A stretch of DNA of 64,000 bases, taken from contig NZ_BAZF01000018.1 in assembly GCF_000813145.1 (NCBI RefSeq), forward strand, positions 23,830 through 87,829, written 5' to 3'. A model generated the notes under the pieces. It ran no database searches, was not told the origin of the DNA, and saw only the letters and a list, made by a program, of their open reading frames with translations. Each line of letters opens with the position of its first letter. The stretch's first letter is position 1. Shown here piece after piece: positions 12,851-22,011 of the stretch. The DNA comes from Geobacter sp. OR-1. GTDB lineage: Bacteria > Desulfobacterota > Desulfuromonadia > Geobacterales > DSM-12255. The position numbers were made by a program, and so were the translations under genes.

Positions 12851-12890
12851 CAAAATAGAACAGCCAAGGCCGCCTGGAGCGACCTTGGCT
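12851..12890 (-). terminator. Attenuator-like hairpin between rplL and rpoB
   Basis: AGCCAAGG (12862-12869) pairs with CCTTGGCT (12883-12890), with further CGC/GCG pairing in the loop. In the minus direction it is followed by a T-rich but imperfect tract (TGTTCTATTTTG). It fits the partial terminator known between rplL and rpoB in other bacteria, which lowers polymerase expression relative to L7/L12. Partial read-through is inferred. Confidence 0.7.
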
Positions 12891-12914
12891 AATGCTCAAC
12901 AATATGGACGACAG

Positions 12915-13292
12915 TTATTTAACTTCCACTTCAGCGCCAGCTTCAACGAGCTGCTTCTTGGCTTCTTCAGCTTCGTCCTTGGAAACGCCGGTCTTGACAG
13001 GCTGAGGAGCACCGTCAACAAGGTCCTTCGCTTCTTTCAGACCAAGGCTGGTAAGAGCGCGCACAACTTTAATGACGTTGATCTTGTTGGCGCCGGCAGC
13101 CTTGAGGATTACGTCAAATTCGGTCTTTTCTTCAGCTGCCTCGGCAGCGGCAGCCGGGGCAGCAGCAGCTACAGCAACCGGAGCAGCGGCGGAAACGCCG
13201 AATTTTTCTTCAAGTTCTTTTACCATTTCAGCCAGTTCAAGAACGGTCATGCTCTCGATAAACTTAATTACGTCGTCTTTGGTAATAGCCAT
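12915..13292 (-). CDS. rplL: 50S ribosomal protein L7/L12
   Basis: L7/L12 forms the multimeric ribosomal stalk that recruits translational GTPases. The 125-residue protein has a helical N-terminal dimerisation domain, an alanine-rich hinge (about residues 36-54) and the globular C-terminal domain containing [20 protein letters not shown]. It is separated from rplJ by 35 bases, and L10 and L7/L12 bind each other. It is followed by an attenuator-like hairpin before rpoB. Confidence 0.98.
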   Translation of the reverse strand: MAITKDDVIKFIESMTVLELAEMVKELEEKFGVSAAAPVAVAAAAPAAAAEAAEEKTEFDVILKAAGANKINVIKVVRALTSLGLKEAKDLVDGAPQPVKTGVSKDEAEEAKKQLVEAGAEVEVK

Positions 13293-13327
13293 CGCTATAT
13301 TTCCTCCATCGTTTGATTTTTAATAAG

Positions 13328-13852
13328 TTAATTGCCTTCTTTTTGAATGCGGATTGCATTGAGTGCGCGGACAAAACTTCCCGGAACAGCAGCAAGCACG
13401 CCAACGAAGTTGGTTGCCGGCGCATTCATCGATCCGAGCATCTTCGCCAAGAGAACCTCTCTGCTGGGCAGATCGGCAAGTGCCTGTATATCGGCAACTG
13501 AAATGGATTTCCCAGACAGAACGCCACCTTTGAGCTTAAAGGGGATCTGCTGATCCTTATCAAAGCGAGAGAGAACCTTTGCTGCTGCTACCGGGTCAGA
13601 GTAGCTCATGGCTACGGCAGTAGGCCCGGCAAAGTGCTCATTCAATGACAGCTTGTCTGTGTCGCGAACTGCCAGTTCAAGAAGAGTGTTTTTAACAACT
13701 TTATACTCTACTTCAGCCTTGCGAAGCTCATTTCTGAGCTCAGTGACCTTGCCGACATCCAGGCCGCGAAAGTCAGCCAGAAAAACAGCTTTTGCACGGT
13801 CAAGCTTGTCATGAAGTTCGGCGACAACCTGTTTTTTACTTTCCTTATTCAA
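13328..13852 (-). CDS. rplJ: 50S ribosomal protein L10
   Basis: L10 anchors L7/L12 dimers to 23S rRNA as the base of the ribosomal stalk. The 174-residue product begins [17 protein letters not shown] and has the typical N-terminal RNA-binding domain and C-terminal helical region for L12 binding. It is preceded by a well-formed L10 leader (13878-14005), through which excess L10-L12 complex is known to repress translation in other bacteria. Confidence 0.97.
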   Translation of the reverse strand: MNKESKKQVVAELHDKLDRAKAVFLADFRGLDVGKVTELRNELRKAEVEYKVVKNTLLELAVRDTDKLSLNEHFAGPTAVAMSYSDPVAAAKVLSRFDKDQQIPFKLKGGVLSGKSISVADIQALADLPSREVLLAKMLGSMNAPATNFVGVLAAVPGSFVRALNAIRIQKEGN

Positions 13853-13877
13853 GCGCCTTCCTCCTTTCTTTGGGGTT

Positions 13878-14005
13878 AAGGGTCTTCCGGACCCTTGCCA
13901 AAGTCAAGAAGTTACTGCTATTGCAGCTTCATTCTTCCAAGTCTCGGCTGGCTGACCATCATTTAAGTCGAATGGACCCGACACCAGCTGTCTCTGACTT
14001 TGGCA
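13878..14005 (-). promoter_or_regulatory. Ribosomal protein L10 leader
   Basis: The 128 bases upstream of rplJ fold around a closing stem of eleven pairs, TGACTTTGGCA (13995-14005) with TGCCAAAGTCA (13896-13906). Inside it the minus strand carries GAGACAGCTGGTG and CCAGCCGAGACTTGG, which resemble the kink-turn element bound by L10. A second hairpin, AAGGGTC (13878-13884) with GACCCTT (13890-13896), shares a base with the closing stem and lies just before the rplJ ribosome binding site. Architecture and location match the known L10 leader family. Confidence 0.88.
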
Positions 14006-14021
14006 TGAAAACAATATTTAT

Positions 14022-14723
14022 TTACAGTTGCGATGCAACATCAGCTGCGTCTATGCGTAAACCAGGTCCCATCGTAGTCGAAAGGCTGATCTTTTTAACA
14101 TAGGTCCCTTTTGCTGCAGAAGGCTTCGCCTTCATCAAGGCATCCAGCAGAGCAAGGATGTTCTCCTGAAGCTTAACGGCATCAAAGGAGACTTTGCCCA
14201 CCGGTGCATGGATAATCCCGGCCTTCTCAACCCGGAATTCAACCTTACCCGACTTGGACTCGCTAACCGCACGCCCGACGTCAAAGGTGACCGTGCCGAC
14301 CTTGGGGTTAGGCATAAGACCTCGGGGGCCGAGCAACTTACCGATCTTGCCGACAATACCCATCATATCCGGGGTCGCGATTGCAGTATCGAAATCGAAC
14401 CAACCCTCCTGGATCTTGGCAACGAGATCTTCGGCACCGACATAATCGGCGCCAGCATCCCTGGCTTCCTTTTCCTTCTCGCCCTTGGCAAAGACCAGTA
14501 CGCGAACAGTCTTCCCCAAGCCATTCGGGAGAACTACTGCTCCCCTGACCATCTGGTCGGCATGACGCGGGTCAACACCAAGACGTACCGCCAAATCTAC
14601 AGTTTCATCAAATTTGGCATAAGAGGTATTTTTCAGAAGCTCAACACCCTCTTTGAGAAGATAATTTTTTGCGCGATCAACAGCGGCAAGCGCTGCTTTA
14701 TGTTTTTTGGCTTTGGTAGGCAT
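14022..14723 (-). CDS. rplA: 50S ribosomal protein L1
   Basis: L1 forms the mobile stalk at the ribosomal E site. The 233-residue product is full length and has the conserved [14 protein letters not shown] segment. It follows rplK by 21 bases. In E. coli L1 represses the rplK-rplA message; whether that holds here cannot be judged from this sequence. Confidence 0.98.
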   Translation of the reverse strand: MPTKAKKHKAALAAVDRAKNYLLKEGVELLKNTSYAKFDETVDLAVRLGVDPRHADQMVRGAVVLPNGLGKTVRVLVFAKGEKEKEARDAGADYVGAEDLVAKIQEGWFDFDTAIATPDMMGIVGKIGKLLGPRGLMPNPKVGTVTFDVGRAVSESKSGKVEFRVEKAGIIHAPVGKVSFDAVKLQENILALLDALMKAKPSAAKGTYVKKISLSTTMGPGLRIDAADVASQL

Positions 14724-14744
14724 TGCGATTCACCCTCTCATTCT

Positions 14745-15167
14745 TTAGACAATGTCAACGCCCATACTGCGGGCGGTACCTTCTATTGTGCGCATTGCAG
14801 CTTCGAGACTTGCTGCATTCAAATCAGGCATTTTCTTCTTGGCAATCTCTTCGACCTGGGCCTTGGTAAGCTTGCCTACCTTGTTCTTGTTGGGAACGCT
14901 GGAACCGCTGGCAAGTCCGAGAGCCTTTTTAATCAAGACAGGAGCCGGAGGGGTCTTGGTAATAAAGCTGAACGAACGATCAGCGTATACGGTTATCACA
15001 ACCGGAGTGATAGTGCCTTCGTCCCCCTGAGTCTTTGCGTTAAACGCCTTGCAAAACTCCATTATGTTGACGCCATGCTGACCCAGCGCCGGTCCGATCG
15101 GAGGTGACGGGTTTGCTTTGCCGGCAGGAATTTGCAGTTTGATATATCCGGTAATTTTTTTTGCCAT
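14745..15167 (-). CDS. rplK: 50S ribosomal protein L11
   Basis: L11 binds 23S rRNA in the GTPase-associated centre and is needed for RelA activation. The 140-residue protein carries the proline-rich N-terminal segment [18 protein letters not shown] and a C-terminal RNA-binding domain. It lies between nusG and rplA in the standard secE-nusG-rplK-rplA arrangement. Confidence 0.98.
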   Translation of the reverse strand: MAKKITGYIKLQIPAGKANPSPPIGPALGQHGVNIMEFCKAFNAKTQGDEGTITPVVITVYADRSFSFITKTPPAPVLIKKALGLASGSSVPNKNKVGKLTKAQVEEIAKKKMPDLNAASLEAAMRTIEGTARSMGVDIV

Positions 15168-15226
15168 GATCTACTCCTTATTATTCATCTCCTGCTTCAG
15201 TGTGCCAAAAATGAGGCAGGCGGCTT

Positions 15227-15754
15227 CTACTGTTTCTCGACCTGCATAAACTCCAGTTCAACAGGTGTAGCCCTGCCAAAGATACTCACCATTACGCGCA
15301 GCTTGGCCTTATCCGGCTTGACGTCTTCCACAACGCCGGAAAAGTTAAGAAAGGGTCCATCTACCACCCGTACGGTTTCACCAACCTCGAACTCAACTTT
15401 CGGACGGGGTTTTTCCGCGCCTTCTTCCATCCGCCGGGTAATCTTCTGCACTTCTTCCTCTGGTATCACCATCGGATTATTACCACCGACGAATCCTGTC
15501 ACCCTAGCGGTTTCCTTTACCGCGTGCCAGGTTTCATCATTAAGCTCCATGTTCACCAGGATATAACCCGGAAAAAACTTGCGAGTAGACGTTCTTTTTT
15601 CACCCTTCTTCAACTCAACGACAGTTTCAGACGGGATAAGGATTTCACCAAAAGATTCCTCTAGCCCGAGATTTTTGATCCGCTCTTGAAGCGAGAGCTT
15701 GACACGATTCTCGAAACCGGAATATGTATGAACACCGTACCATTTTAGCGGCAT
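15227..15754 (-). CDS. nusG: Transcription termination/antitermination factor NusG
   Basis: NusG binds RNA polymerase to suppress pausing and couples it to Rho or to the ribosome through S10. The 175-residue protein has an N-terminal NGN domain starting with KWYGVHTYSGFE and a C-terminal KOW domain (about 122-175) containing VGETVRVVDGPF. It lies 15 bases downstream of secE. The sequence is a housekeeping NusG rather than an RfaH-type paralogue, because of its position and its standard KOW sequence. Confidence 0.97.
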   Translation of the reverse strand: MPLKWYGVHTYSGFENRVKLSLQERIKNLGLEESFGEILIPSETVVELKKGEKRTSTRKFFPGYILVNMELNDETWHAVKETARVTGFVGGNNPMVIPEEEVQKITRRMEEGAEKPRPKVEFEVGETVRVVDGPFLNFSGVVEDVKPDKAKLRVMVSIFGRATPVELEFMQVEKQ

Positions 15755-15769
15755 AGACAGCTCGTTCCT

Positions 15770-15955
15770 TTAGGCCAGTATCAGGCGCATAAGCTTGGCA
15801 AGAACAACATCACAGGCACCAAGGTACAGGGAAATTATCAAGATTATGGCAACGACCACCCACGTCGTAGCGATTGTTTCCTTTCGGGCCGGCCAAGTAA
15901 CCTTCTCAAGTTCACCTTTTACTTCTTCAAAAAAGTTTTTTGCATTTGAAAGCAC
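15770..15955 (-). CDS. secE: Preprotein translocase subunit SecE
   Basis: SecE clamps the SecY channel in the inner membrane. This is the short single-span form (61 residues): an amphipathic helix with the conserved ELEKVTWPARKET segment, then one membrane helix at about residues 32-55. The start is GTG (15953-15955) with GGAG six bases upstream. It sits between tRNA-Trp and nusG, as in many bacteria. Confidence 0.95.
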   Translation of the reverse strand: MLSNAKNFFEEVKGELEKVTWPARKETIATTWVVVAIILIISLYLGACDVVLAKLMRLILA

Positions 15956-15983
15956 GGGTTACTCCATTCGCATGAACTGAAAG

Positions 15984-16060
15984 TGGCAGGCCAGGAGGGA
16001 TTCGAACCCCCAACATCCGGTTTTGGAGACCGGCGCTCTAGCCGTTAGAGCTACTGGCCT
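15984..16060 (-). tRNA. tRNA-Trp (CCA)
   Basis: A complete cloverleaf is read on the minus strand, with acceptor AGGCCAG pairing with CTGGCCT, an anticodon loop CTCCAAA (anticodon CCA) and a standard GGTTCGAAT T loop. The 3' CCA is encoded. It lies between rpmG and secE, the usual place in this gene order. Confidence 0.97.
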
Positions 16061-16084
16061 GCAAGGCAAAAACAGAACCGCGTA

Positions 16085-16234
16085 CTACTTGGTTTCTTTA
16101 TGAGGAGTATGCTTGCGGCAGAAGCGGCAGTATTTGCTGAACTCAAGTTTTTCCGGAGTCGTTTTTTTGTTTTTGGTTGTAGTGTAATTTCTCTGCTTGC
16201 ACTCGGTGCAGGAGAGTGTGATGATATCTCTCAT
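16085..16234 (-). CDS. rpmG: 50S ribosomal protein L33
   Basis: This 49-residue protein starts [17 protein letters not shown] and ends HTPHKETK. It has the two zinc-ribbon pairs CTEC (residues 9-12) and CRFC (36-39), so it is the zinc-binding C+ form of L33, a small 50S protein near the E site. It lies between tuf and tRNA-Trp in the same orientation, the order seen across proteobacteria. Retention of all four cysteines suggests a zinc-dependent ribosomal protein rather than the C- paralogue. Confidence 0.96.
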   Translation of the reverse strand: MRDIITLSCTECKQRNYTTTKNKKTTPEKLEFSKYCRFCRKHTPHKETK

Positions 16235-16261
16235 CTCTTGAATCCCTTCACAAAAGGGGAT

Positions 16262-16283
16262 GCGGGGAGAAAATTCTCCCCGC
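16262..16283 (-). terminator. Perfect inverted repeat between tuf and rpmG
   Basis: GCGGGGAGAA and TTCTCCCCGC flank a two-base centre, giving a very stable hairpin 14 bases past the tuf stop. There is no long T run after it in the minus direction (CATCCCCTTTTG follows), so it may be a partial terminator or an RNA-processing site rather than a full stop. Confidence 0.5.
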
Positions 16284-16296
16284 TCGCCCTGCAGTA

Positions 16297-17487
16297 TTAT
16301 TCGATAATCGAGCTAACTACGCCAGCGCCTACGGTACGGCCGCCTTCACGGATTGCGAAGCGAAGACCTTCGTCCATGGCGATCGGGGTGATCAGGTTGA
16401 TGGTTACGGCTACGTTATCGCCAGGCATAACCATTTCGGTTCCGGCGGCAAGATCAACTATCCCGGTTACGTCGGTGGTCCTGAAGTAGAACTGGGGACG
16501 GTAGCCGTTGAAGAACGGGGTATGGCGGCCACCTTCTTCTTTGGTCAGGATGTATGCCTCTGCCTTGAATTTGGTGTGCGGAGTAATGGAGCCCGGCTTG
16601 GCAAGCACCTGGCCGCGCTCGATGTCTTCGCGCTTGACACCACGAAGCAGTGCGCCGATGTTGTCGCCGGCACGCCCTTCGTCGAGCAGTTTGCGGAACA
16701 TTTCCACGCCGGTGACGGTGGTCTTGGCAGTGGTCTTGATTCCAACGATCTCGACTTCTTCACCAACCTTGACGATACCGCGCTCTACCCTGCCGGTGGC
16801 TACTGTACCACGACCGGAGATGGAGAAGACGTCTTCTACCGGCATGAGGAACGGCTTGTCAATGGCGCGCTCAGGCTCGGGAATGTAGCTGTCTACGGCG
16901 TCCATGAGGGCAAAGATGGAAGGCTCTGCGAGCTCACCTTTTTCACCGTTGAGTGCCTGAAGGGCGGACCCTTTGATGATGGGTACATCGTCACCGGGGA
17001 AGTCGTAGCTGGAGAGCAGTTCGCGGATCTCAAGCTCGACGAGTTCGAGAAGCTCGGCATCATCTACCATGTCTGCCTTGTTGAGGTAGACTACTATGTA
17101 AGGCACACCTACCTGACGGGCAAGCAGGATATGCTCGCGGGTCTGGGGCATGGGGCCGTCTGCTGCGGAAACAACAAGGATTGCACCGTCCATCTGTGCG
17201 GCGCCGGTAATCATGTTCTTTACGTAGTCGGCGTGACCAGGGCAGTCAACGTGGGCATAGTGACGCTTATCGGTTTCGTACTCTACGTGAGCGGTGGCGA
17301 TGGTGATGCCGCGCTCACGCTCTTCCGGGGCGTTGTCGATCTGATCAAATGCCTTGAACTCGGCCTGACCTTTGCCTGCCAGAACTTTCGTGATTGCCGC
17401 TGTCAGGGTCGTCTTGCCGTGGTCTACATGACCGATCGTCCCTATGTTTACATGCGGTTTCGTCCTCTCAAATTTTGCCTTTGCCAT
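16297..17487 (-). CDS. tuf: Elongation factor Tu, copy 2
   Basis: Complete EF-Tu of 396 residues. GHVDHGKT is at 19-26, and DCPGH, NKAD and the C-terminal beta-barrel domains follow. It is the tRNA-linked tuf: four tRNAs lie immediately upstream on the same strand, as in the thrU-tyrU-glyT-thrT-tufB unit of E. coli. GGAGG precedes the ATG by five bases. The gene is nearly identical to the str-operon copy at the left edge, which implies ongoing gene conversion between them. Confidence 0.98.
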   Translation of the reverse strand: MAKAKFERTKPHVNIGTIGHVDHGKTTLTAAITKVLAGKGQAEFKAFDQIDNAPEERERGITIATAHVEYETDKRHYAHVDCPGHADYVKNMITGAAQMDGAILVVSAADGPMPQTREHILLARQVGVPYIVVYLNKADMVDDAELLELVELEIRELLSSYDFPGDDVPIIKGSALQALNGEKGELAEPSIFALMDAVDSYIPEPERAIDKPFLMPVEDVFSISGRGTVATGRVERGIVKVGEEVEIVGIKTTAKTTVTGVEMFRKLLDEGRAGDNIGALLRGVKREDIERGQVLAKPGSITPHTKFKAEAYILTKEEGGRHTPFFNGYRPQFYFRTTDVTGIVDLAAGTEMVMPGDNVAVTINLITPIAMDEGLRFAIREGGRTVGAGVVSSIIE

Positions 17488-17554
17488 GGCATCCTCCGAT
17501 CTAAATAGCCTAAGTTTCAGAGAATCTCTTCTCTAATGGTTTGTTTGTAAAAAA

Positions 17555-17630
<76 letters not shown>

Positions 17631-17642
17631 TTGCACAGATCT

Positions 17643-17719
17643 TGGAGCGGGAAACGGGACTCGAACCCGCGACCCTCAGCTTGGAAGGCTGATGCTCTAG
17701 CCAACTGAGCTACTCCCGC
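17643..17719 (-). tRNA. tRNA-Gly (TCC)
   Basis: The minus-strand cloverleaf starts GCGGGAGTAGCTCAG, has anticodon loop CTTCCAA (anticodon TCC) and ends TCCCGCTCCA. It lies 12 bases from tRNA-Thr(GGT), clearly one transcript. Confidence 0.97.
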
Positions 17720-17828
17720 CTAATCCGGCCTATGAAGCTTTGTGAAGGCAGCTGACGTAAGCAAAGCCAGTATATGCGGCCTGCGGCCTCCTGGGATTAC
17801 TTCAGTCATCTGACTTCTGCAGAGTTTA

Positions 17829-17914
17829 TGGTGGAGGGAGGAGGATTCGAACCTCCGAAGTCGTCCGACGACAGATTTACAGTCTGTTCCCTTTGGCCAC
17901 TCGGGAATCCCTCC
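17829..17914 (-). tRNA. tRNA-Tyr (GTA)
   Basis: A class II tRNA of 86 bases with a long variable arm. It starts GGAGGGATTCCCGAG, has anticodon loop CTGTAAA (anticodon GTA) and an encoded CCA. The long extra arm and GTA anticodon identify tyrosine. Confidence 0.97.
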
Positions 17915-17949
17915 AAAAAGACAGGCCCTATACTGCTATTAATTCTAAC

Positions 17950-18025
17950 TGGAGCTGGCGATGGGACTCGAACCCGCAACCTGCTGATTACAAGTCAGCT
18001 GCTCTGCCAATTGAGCTACGCCAGC
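17950..18025 (-). tRNA. tRNA-Thr (TGT)
   Basis: The minus-strand cloverleaf starts GCTGGCGTAGCTCAA, has anticodon loop CTTGTAA (anticodon TGT) and ends GCCAGCTCCA. It is the first gene of the tRNA-tuf transcript, 54 bases after the candidate -10 element. Confidence 0.97.
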
Positions 18026-18079
18026 AAAATCCCACCAAGCTTGAGCCAAAAAAACTGCAATTGGCGGACAGAAGTTTGT

Positions 18080-18109
18080 TATATAGTCGAAACGAGGAGA
18101 AGTTGTCAA
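18080..18109 (-). promoter_or_regulatory. Promoter of the tRNA-tuf operon
   Basis: TTGACA (18104-18109, minus strand) and TATATA (18080-18085) are 18 bases apart, upstream of tRNA-Thr(TGT). The -35 lies just two bases past the stop codon of the preceding radical-SAM gene. I saw no terminator between them. Confidence 0.75.
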
Positions 18110-18110
18110 G

Positions 18111-19958
18111 CTATTTTCTGATTTTTTTTATTTTATTCTTTTTCTTGTCCGGCGCCACAGTACTGTTAAAAACCCCTGACCCCTTTACTGGCACACTTTC
18201 CCGCATCTGAGCAGGAATTAAGGCCCTGGCTGCGTCCTCCCTGTTGCAGGCCGAAAGAGCAGCCTTCACCTTTTTCAGCTCTGCAGGCAGGTGAGCAAGC
18301 AGCAGGGATTTCTGCAGCTGTTTTTCCCGATCCTTGCGGGCCACATAGACAGGCGCGCCGGAAAACGGGTCAATCCCGGTATAATACATGGCTGTGGCAA
18401 GGGTTCCCGGTGTCGGGGTAAACTGTTGGACTTGCTCAACCTTCAACCGGTTACTGCGGAGAAAAAGCCCGAGATCCACCATGTCGGAAAGAGTGGTTCC
18501 GGGGTGCCCGGACATGAGATACGGAACAACCCCATAACGCTTGCCCAGTCTGGCGCACTCAGATCTAAACCGGGCGAGGAAATCCTCGAACAGCTCAGGA
18601 GCCGGCTTTCTCATCAAACGCAATACCTTGTCGCAGCAATGCTCCGGGGCAACCTTCAGTAACCCTCCCACATGATGAGCGACCAGTTCCCGGAAATACT
18701 CGGGTTGGCAGAGCAGAAGATCGTATCTGATTCCTGAGGTGACCGTCACATGCCTGACCAGTGGCAGCCGCTTTACCACCCGGAGCATCTCGGCGGCAAT
18801 CTTGTCGGCAACCTTCAACTGAGGACATACTTTCGGATGCAGACAGCTCAGGCGCCTGCATGAAGCCCCCGCATCGGGCGCACTGCAGCTTGATCCGTAC
18901 ATATTTGCAGTAGGGCCGCCCAGATCGCTGACAATCCCCTTGAACCACGGCGCATCCCCCATTGCCTTCACCTCTGCGGTTATGGAGGCAATGCTGCGGC
19001 TCTGAATAACCCGCCCCTGGTGCAGGGTGATGGCACAAAAAGAACAACCGCCATAACAGCCGCGATGAGTCGTTACCGATGACTTGATCTGCTCCCAGGC
19101 AGGTATCGGTTCGGTATAGCCGGAATGCGGCACACGGGTAAAAGGCAATGAATAGACCGTATCCAGTTCAGCCGTTGTGAGAGGCATAGGCGGCGGATTG
19201 CAGACCAGAAAACGGCTCCCGTGTCTCTGCCCCAGCCTTCTCAATGAAAAAGGGTTCTGCGACTCGGACATGACCCGGTAAGCTTGGGCGTATGCCTGCC
19301 GATCCGCCTGCACCACTTCGCAGGCAGCCAGCTGCTCGGCATCGGCCGGCAATTCTGCGGCAGCAAAGGCAGTCCCTCTGATATCCGTAATGCAGCCTAT
19401 TGGCTCGCCTTTTTGCACCCGCTGCGCCAGTTCGAGCAACGACCGCTCTCCCATGCCGTAAATCAGCAGGTCGGCTTTGCTGTCAAACAGGATGGACCGG
19501 CGCACCTTGTCGTCCCAGAAATCGTAATGGGCAAAACGGCGGAGACTGGCCTCGATACCACCGATGACAACCGGCACATCCTTATAGGCAGCCTTGCAGC
19601 AGGAAGTATAGACAATGGTGGCACGATTGGGGCGGGCACCATGACGGTTCCCGGGGGTATAGGCATCGTCGCGACGAAGACGTTTTTCCGGAGTATAATG
19701 GGCGACCATGGAATCCATGGCACCCGCAGCAACGGCAAAAAAGAGGCGTGGTTTACCCAACGCCTTGAACGCTTCAGGGTCCTTCCAGTCCGGTTGCGCA
19801 AGAATACCAACTCGAAAACCGTGTGACTCCAGCCACCGTGCCAATAGAGGGACCCCGAAGGCCGGATGGTCGATGTAGGCGTCTCCGGTTACAAAGACGA
19901 TATCAAGCTCATGCCAGCCGCGAATTAAGACCTCAGCTCTGGTGACGGGCAGAAACAT
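18111..19958 (-). CDS. YgiQ family radical SAM protein
   Basis: A 615-residue member of the YgiQ (UPF0313) family. The radical-SAM cluster motif CxxxCxxC is at Cys301, Cys305 and Cys308 ([10 protein letters not shown]). The N-terminal part (about 1-230) holds the cobalamin-binding-like region with [10 protein letters not shown] and GGIEASLRR that is typical of this family. Further cysteine-rich sequences ([15 protein letters not shown], then CPQL) follow the core. The substrate is not established for the family. The C-terminal tail is lysine-rich. It lies two bases downstream of argC but has no obvious functional link to it. Confidence 0.85.
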   Translation of the reverse strand: MFLPVTRAEVLIRGWHELDIVFVTGDAYIDHPAFGVPLLARWLESHGFRVGILAQPDWKDPEAFKALGKPRLFFAVAAGAMDSMVAHYTPEKRLRRDDAYTPGNRHGARPNRATIVYTSCCKAAYKDVPVVIGGIEASLRRFAHYDFWDDKVRRSILFDSKADLLIYGMGERSLLELAQRVQKGEPIGCITDIRGTAFAAAELPADAEQLAACEVVQADRQAYAQAYRVMSESQNPFSLRRLGQRHGSRFLVCNPPPMPLTTAELDTVYSLPFTRVPHSGYTEPIPAWEQIKSSVTTHRGCYGGCSFCAITLHQGRVIQSRSIASITAEVKAMGDAPWFKGIVSDLGGPTANMYGSSCSAPDAGASCRRLSCLHPKVCPQLKVADKIAAEMLRVVKRLPLVRHVTVTSGIRYDLLLCQPEYFRELVAHHVGGLLKVAPEHCCDKVLRLMRKPAPELFEDFLARFRSECARLGKRYGVVPYLMSGHPGTTLSDMVDLGLFLRSNRLKVEQVQQFTPTPGTLATAMYYTGIDPFSGAPVYVARKDREKQLQKSLLLAHLPAELKKVKAALSACNREDAARALIPAQMRESVPVKGSGVFNSTVAPDKKKNKIKKIRK

Positions 19959-19960
19959 AT

Positions 19961-21001
19961 TTACGGAAACAGCCCCAGCCCTTCCAATCCCAGGTTTTCC
20001 GGGAAGCCGCAGACAATGTTCATGTTCTGGACCGCCTGACCTGATGCCCCCTTTACCAGATTATCGATTGCCGAGACAACGATAACCCGGCCGGTCCGCT
20101 GATCGACAGTCAAACCGATGTCACAGAAATTGCTCCCCTTCACATATGCAGTCGATGGGAATTGGCCTTCCGGCAGCACCCGGACAAACCCTTCCCCCTT
20201 ATAGAAGTCGTTGTAAAGCCTGACAAGATCCCCTGTTGTCTTTTTCTGCCTTAACGTTGCGTAGATTGTGGCAAGGATCCCTCTGTCCATCGGCACCAGA
20301 TGCGGTGTGAACGATATGACCACCGGCTTGCCTGCCAATTCCGAAAGCTCCTGCTCTATCTCAGGGATATGCCGGTGGGTTCCGCCGACGCCGTAGGCCT
20401 TGAACCCGTCGTTCACTTCGCAGTAAAGGTTGTCAACTTTGGCACTCCGGCCGGCACCGCTTACTCCGGATTTTGCATCGGCAATTATGGTATTAATGTC
20501 GATAAGCCCGTGGCTGAGGAGCGGCGCCAGTCCCAAGGTGACACTGGTCGGGTAACAGCCCGGATTGGCAACCAACCGCGATTTGGCAATTTTAGCGCGC
20601 CTGATTTCCGGAAGCCCGTAAACCGCTTTAGCCAGCAGTTCCGGATTCATATGCGGCTCATACCACTCACCATATACCGCCGCATCATGGAGGCGATAAT
20701 CGGCCGACAAATCGATCACCTTCTTTTTCAGCTTCAGAAAGGTCGGCACGACCTCCATCGCAGCCTTATGGGGGAGGGCGGTGAATATAAGATCAGCCTT
20801 CTCGGCAATCCGGACCGGTTCAAGATTCTCAAGTACCAGGTCACACCGGCCGTGTAGAGACGGAAATATGTCGGAAATCCGCTTCCCGGCGCTCTGTTCC
20901 GAGGTTACGCAGGTTACGGCAGATTCAGGATGGCAATGCAGAATCCTGAGCAGTTCCACCCCGGTGTAACCGCTGGCACCAACTACGGCAACATTCAACA
21001 T
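19961..21001 (-). CDS. argC: N-acetyl-gamma-glutamyl-phosphate reductase
   Basis: ArgC reduces N-acetylglutamyl phosphate to the semialdehyde in arginine synthesis, using NADPH. The 346-residue protein begins [16 protein letters not shown], a Rossmann GxxGxxG, and carries the catalytic cysteine in NPGCYPT. The ATG at 20999-21001 is preceded by AAGGGGA. A longer frame from 21034 has no Rossmann homology in its extension and is rejected. It follows the rpsI terminator, so it probably has its own promoter, which I could not identify. Confidence 0.95.
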   Translation of the reverse strand: MLNVAVVGASGYTGVELLRILHCHPESAVTCVTSEQSAGKRISDIFPSLHGRCDLVLENLEPVRIAEKADLIFTALPHKAAMEVVPTFLKLKKKVIDLSADYRLHDAAVYGEWYEPHMNPELLAKAVYGLPEIRRAKIAKSRLVANPGCYPTSVTLGLAPLLSHGLIDINTIIADAKSGVSGAGRSAKVDNLYCEVNDGFKAYGVGGTHRHIPEIEQELSELAGKPVVISFTPHLVPMDRGILATIYATLRQKKTTGDLVRLYNDFYKGEGFVRVLPEGQFPSTAYVKGSNFCDIGLTVDQRTGRVIVVSAIDNLVKGASGQAVQNMNIVCGFPENLGLEGLGLFP

Positions 21002-21037
21002 AACGTCCCCTTTCGTGCAATGGTGCAACTCCAAAGC

Positions 21038-21066
21038 AAAAAGGGGATATCCGGACGGATATCCCC
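21038..21066 (-). terminator. Terminator of rplM-rpsI
   Basis: GGGGATATCC (21043-21052) and GGATATCCCC (21057-21066) form a perfect ten-pair stem with a four-base loop, followed by five T residues in the minus direction. It lies 25 bases past the rpsI stop. Confidence 0.9.
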
Positions 21067-21091
21067 TGCATTAACCAATATACGCCCGGTA

Positions 21092-21487
21092 TTAACGCTT
21101 GGAGAACTGGAAGCTGGCGCGGGCTGCTTTCTTGCCGTACTTTTTCCGCTCCTTGACCCTGGCATCGCGAGTAATAAACCCTGCCTTCTTGAGGGTGCCG
21201 CGGAGTTCCGCATCGGCCTCAAGCAACGCCTTGGTAATCCCGTGCTTGATCGCACCGGCCTGGCCCGAGTCGCCGCCACCGCTGACAGTGACATTAATAT
21301 CGAAGATGCCGACCTTTTCCACCAGTTCCAAGGGCTGACGGACCACCATCTTGGAAGTCTCACGACCAAAGTAGTCGTCAAGCGACTTGCTGTTGACCGT
21401 AATTGTCCCGGTACCAGGCTTCATCCAGACCCTGGCGATAGAGGACTTTCTTTTCCCTGTTCCGTAATAAGTATTTGCTGCCATCAT
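21092..21487 (-). CDS. rpsI: 30S ribosomal protein S9
   Basis: S9 contacts the P-site tRNA through its C-terminal tail. The 131-residue protein has the [13 protein letters not shown] start and ends in the invariant SKR-type tail (FQFSKR). It is 25 bases downstream of rplM. Two adjacent ATG codons are available, and the second may be used. Confidence 0.97.
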   Translation of the reverse strand: MMAANTYYGTGKRKSSIARVWMKPGTGTITVNSKSLDDYFGRETSKMVVRQPLELVEKVGIFDINVTVSGGGDSGQAGAIKHGITKALLEADAELRGTLKKAGFITRDARVKERKKYGKKAARASFQFSKR

Positions 21488-21512
21488 TGTACTATCTCCT
21501 GAACTGAATTAA

Positions 21513-21941
21513 TCAAAGCTGAACGGTCTTGGGCTGCTGCGCCTTGTGCGGATGCTCTGTGCCTGCGTAAATCTTCAGCTTGCTGAGCATGTGGCGAGCC
21601 AGCTTGTTTTTCGGGAGCATCCCCTTTACCGCCTTGCGGATAACGTCCTCCGGCTTTTTCTGAAGGAGCTTGCCCGCACTGATCGACTTGATGCCGCCGG
21701 GGAAACCGGAGTGGCTGTAGTAGATCTTGTCGTCATACTTTGCGCCCGTGAGAAGAATCTTCTCGGCGTTGACCACGATCACGAAATCGCCGGTATCAAC
21801 GCTCGGCGTAAAAGTCGGCTTATTTTTCCCGCGAAGTATATTCGCAATCTGGGTAGCAATCCTTCCGAGCACCTGGTTGTCGGCGTCGAACAGGTACCAG
21901 TCCCGATTTACCTCTTCACTGTTTGGCAAAAACGTCTTCAT
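21513..21941 (-). CDS. rplM: 50S ribosomal protein L13
   Basis: L13 is an early-assembly 23S rRNA binding protein. The 142-residue product has the characteristic motifs [15 protein letters not shown] and [17 protein letters not shown]. It is the first gene of rplM-rpsI, behind a clear promoter that overlaps the end of truA. Confidence 0.98.
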   Translation of the reverse strand: MKTFLPNSEEVNRDWYLFDADNQVLGRIATQIANILRGKNKPTFTPSVDTGDFVIVVNAEKILLTGAKYDDKIYYSHSGFPGGIKSISAGKLLQKKPEDVIRKAVKGMLPKNKLARHMLSKLKIYAGTEHPHKAQQPKTVQL

Positions 21942-21982
21942 CGAACCCTCACATACGTCTAATAGTCTTCCAAGAAAGATGA

Positions 21983-22011
21983 TTGATAAATCAATTCGCT
22001 CTTTATGTCAA
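21983..22011 (-). promoter_or_regulatory. Promoter of rplM-rpsI
   Basis: TTGACA (22006-22011, minus strand) and TATCAA (21983-21988) are separated by exactly 17 bases. The -35 overlaps the last codons of truA, so rplM-rpsI is transcribed independently of it. Confidence 0.8.

Noticed and set aside
1..17487. The two tuf genes as ends of a composite mobile element
   Set aside because: The enclosed genes are essential ribosomal and polymerase genes in ancestral order; paired tuf genes here are the normal proteobacterial arrangement.
17893..18210. Plus-strand frames across the tRNA cluster, 17774-18210
   Set aside because: They run through tRNA genes on the opposite strand and have no independent coding evidence.
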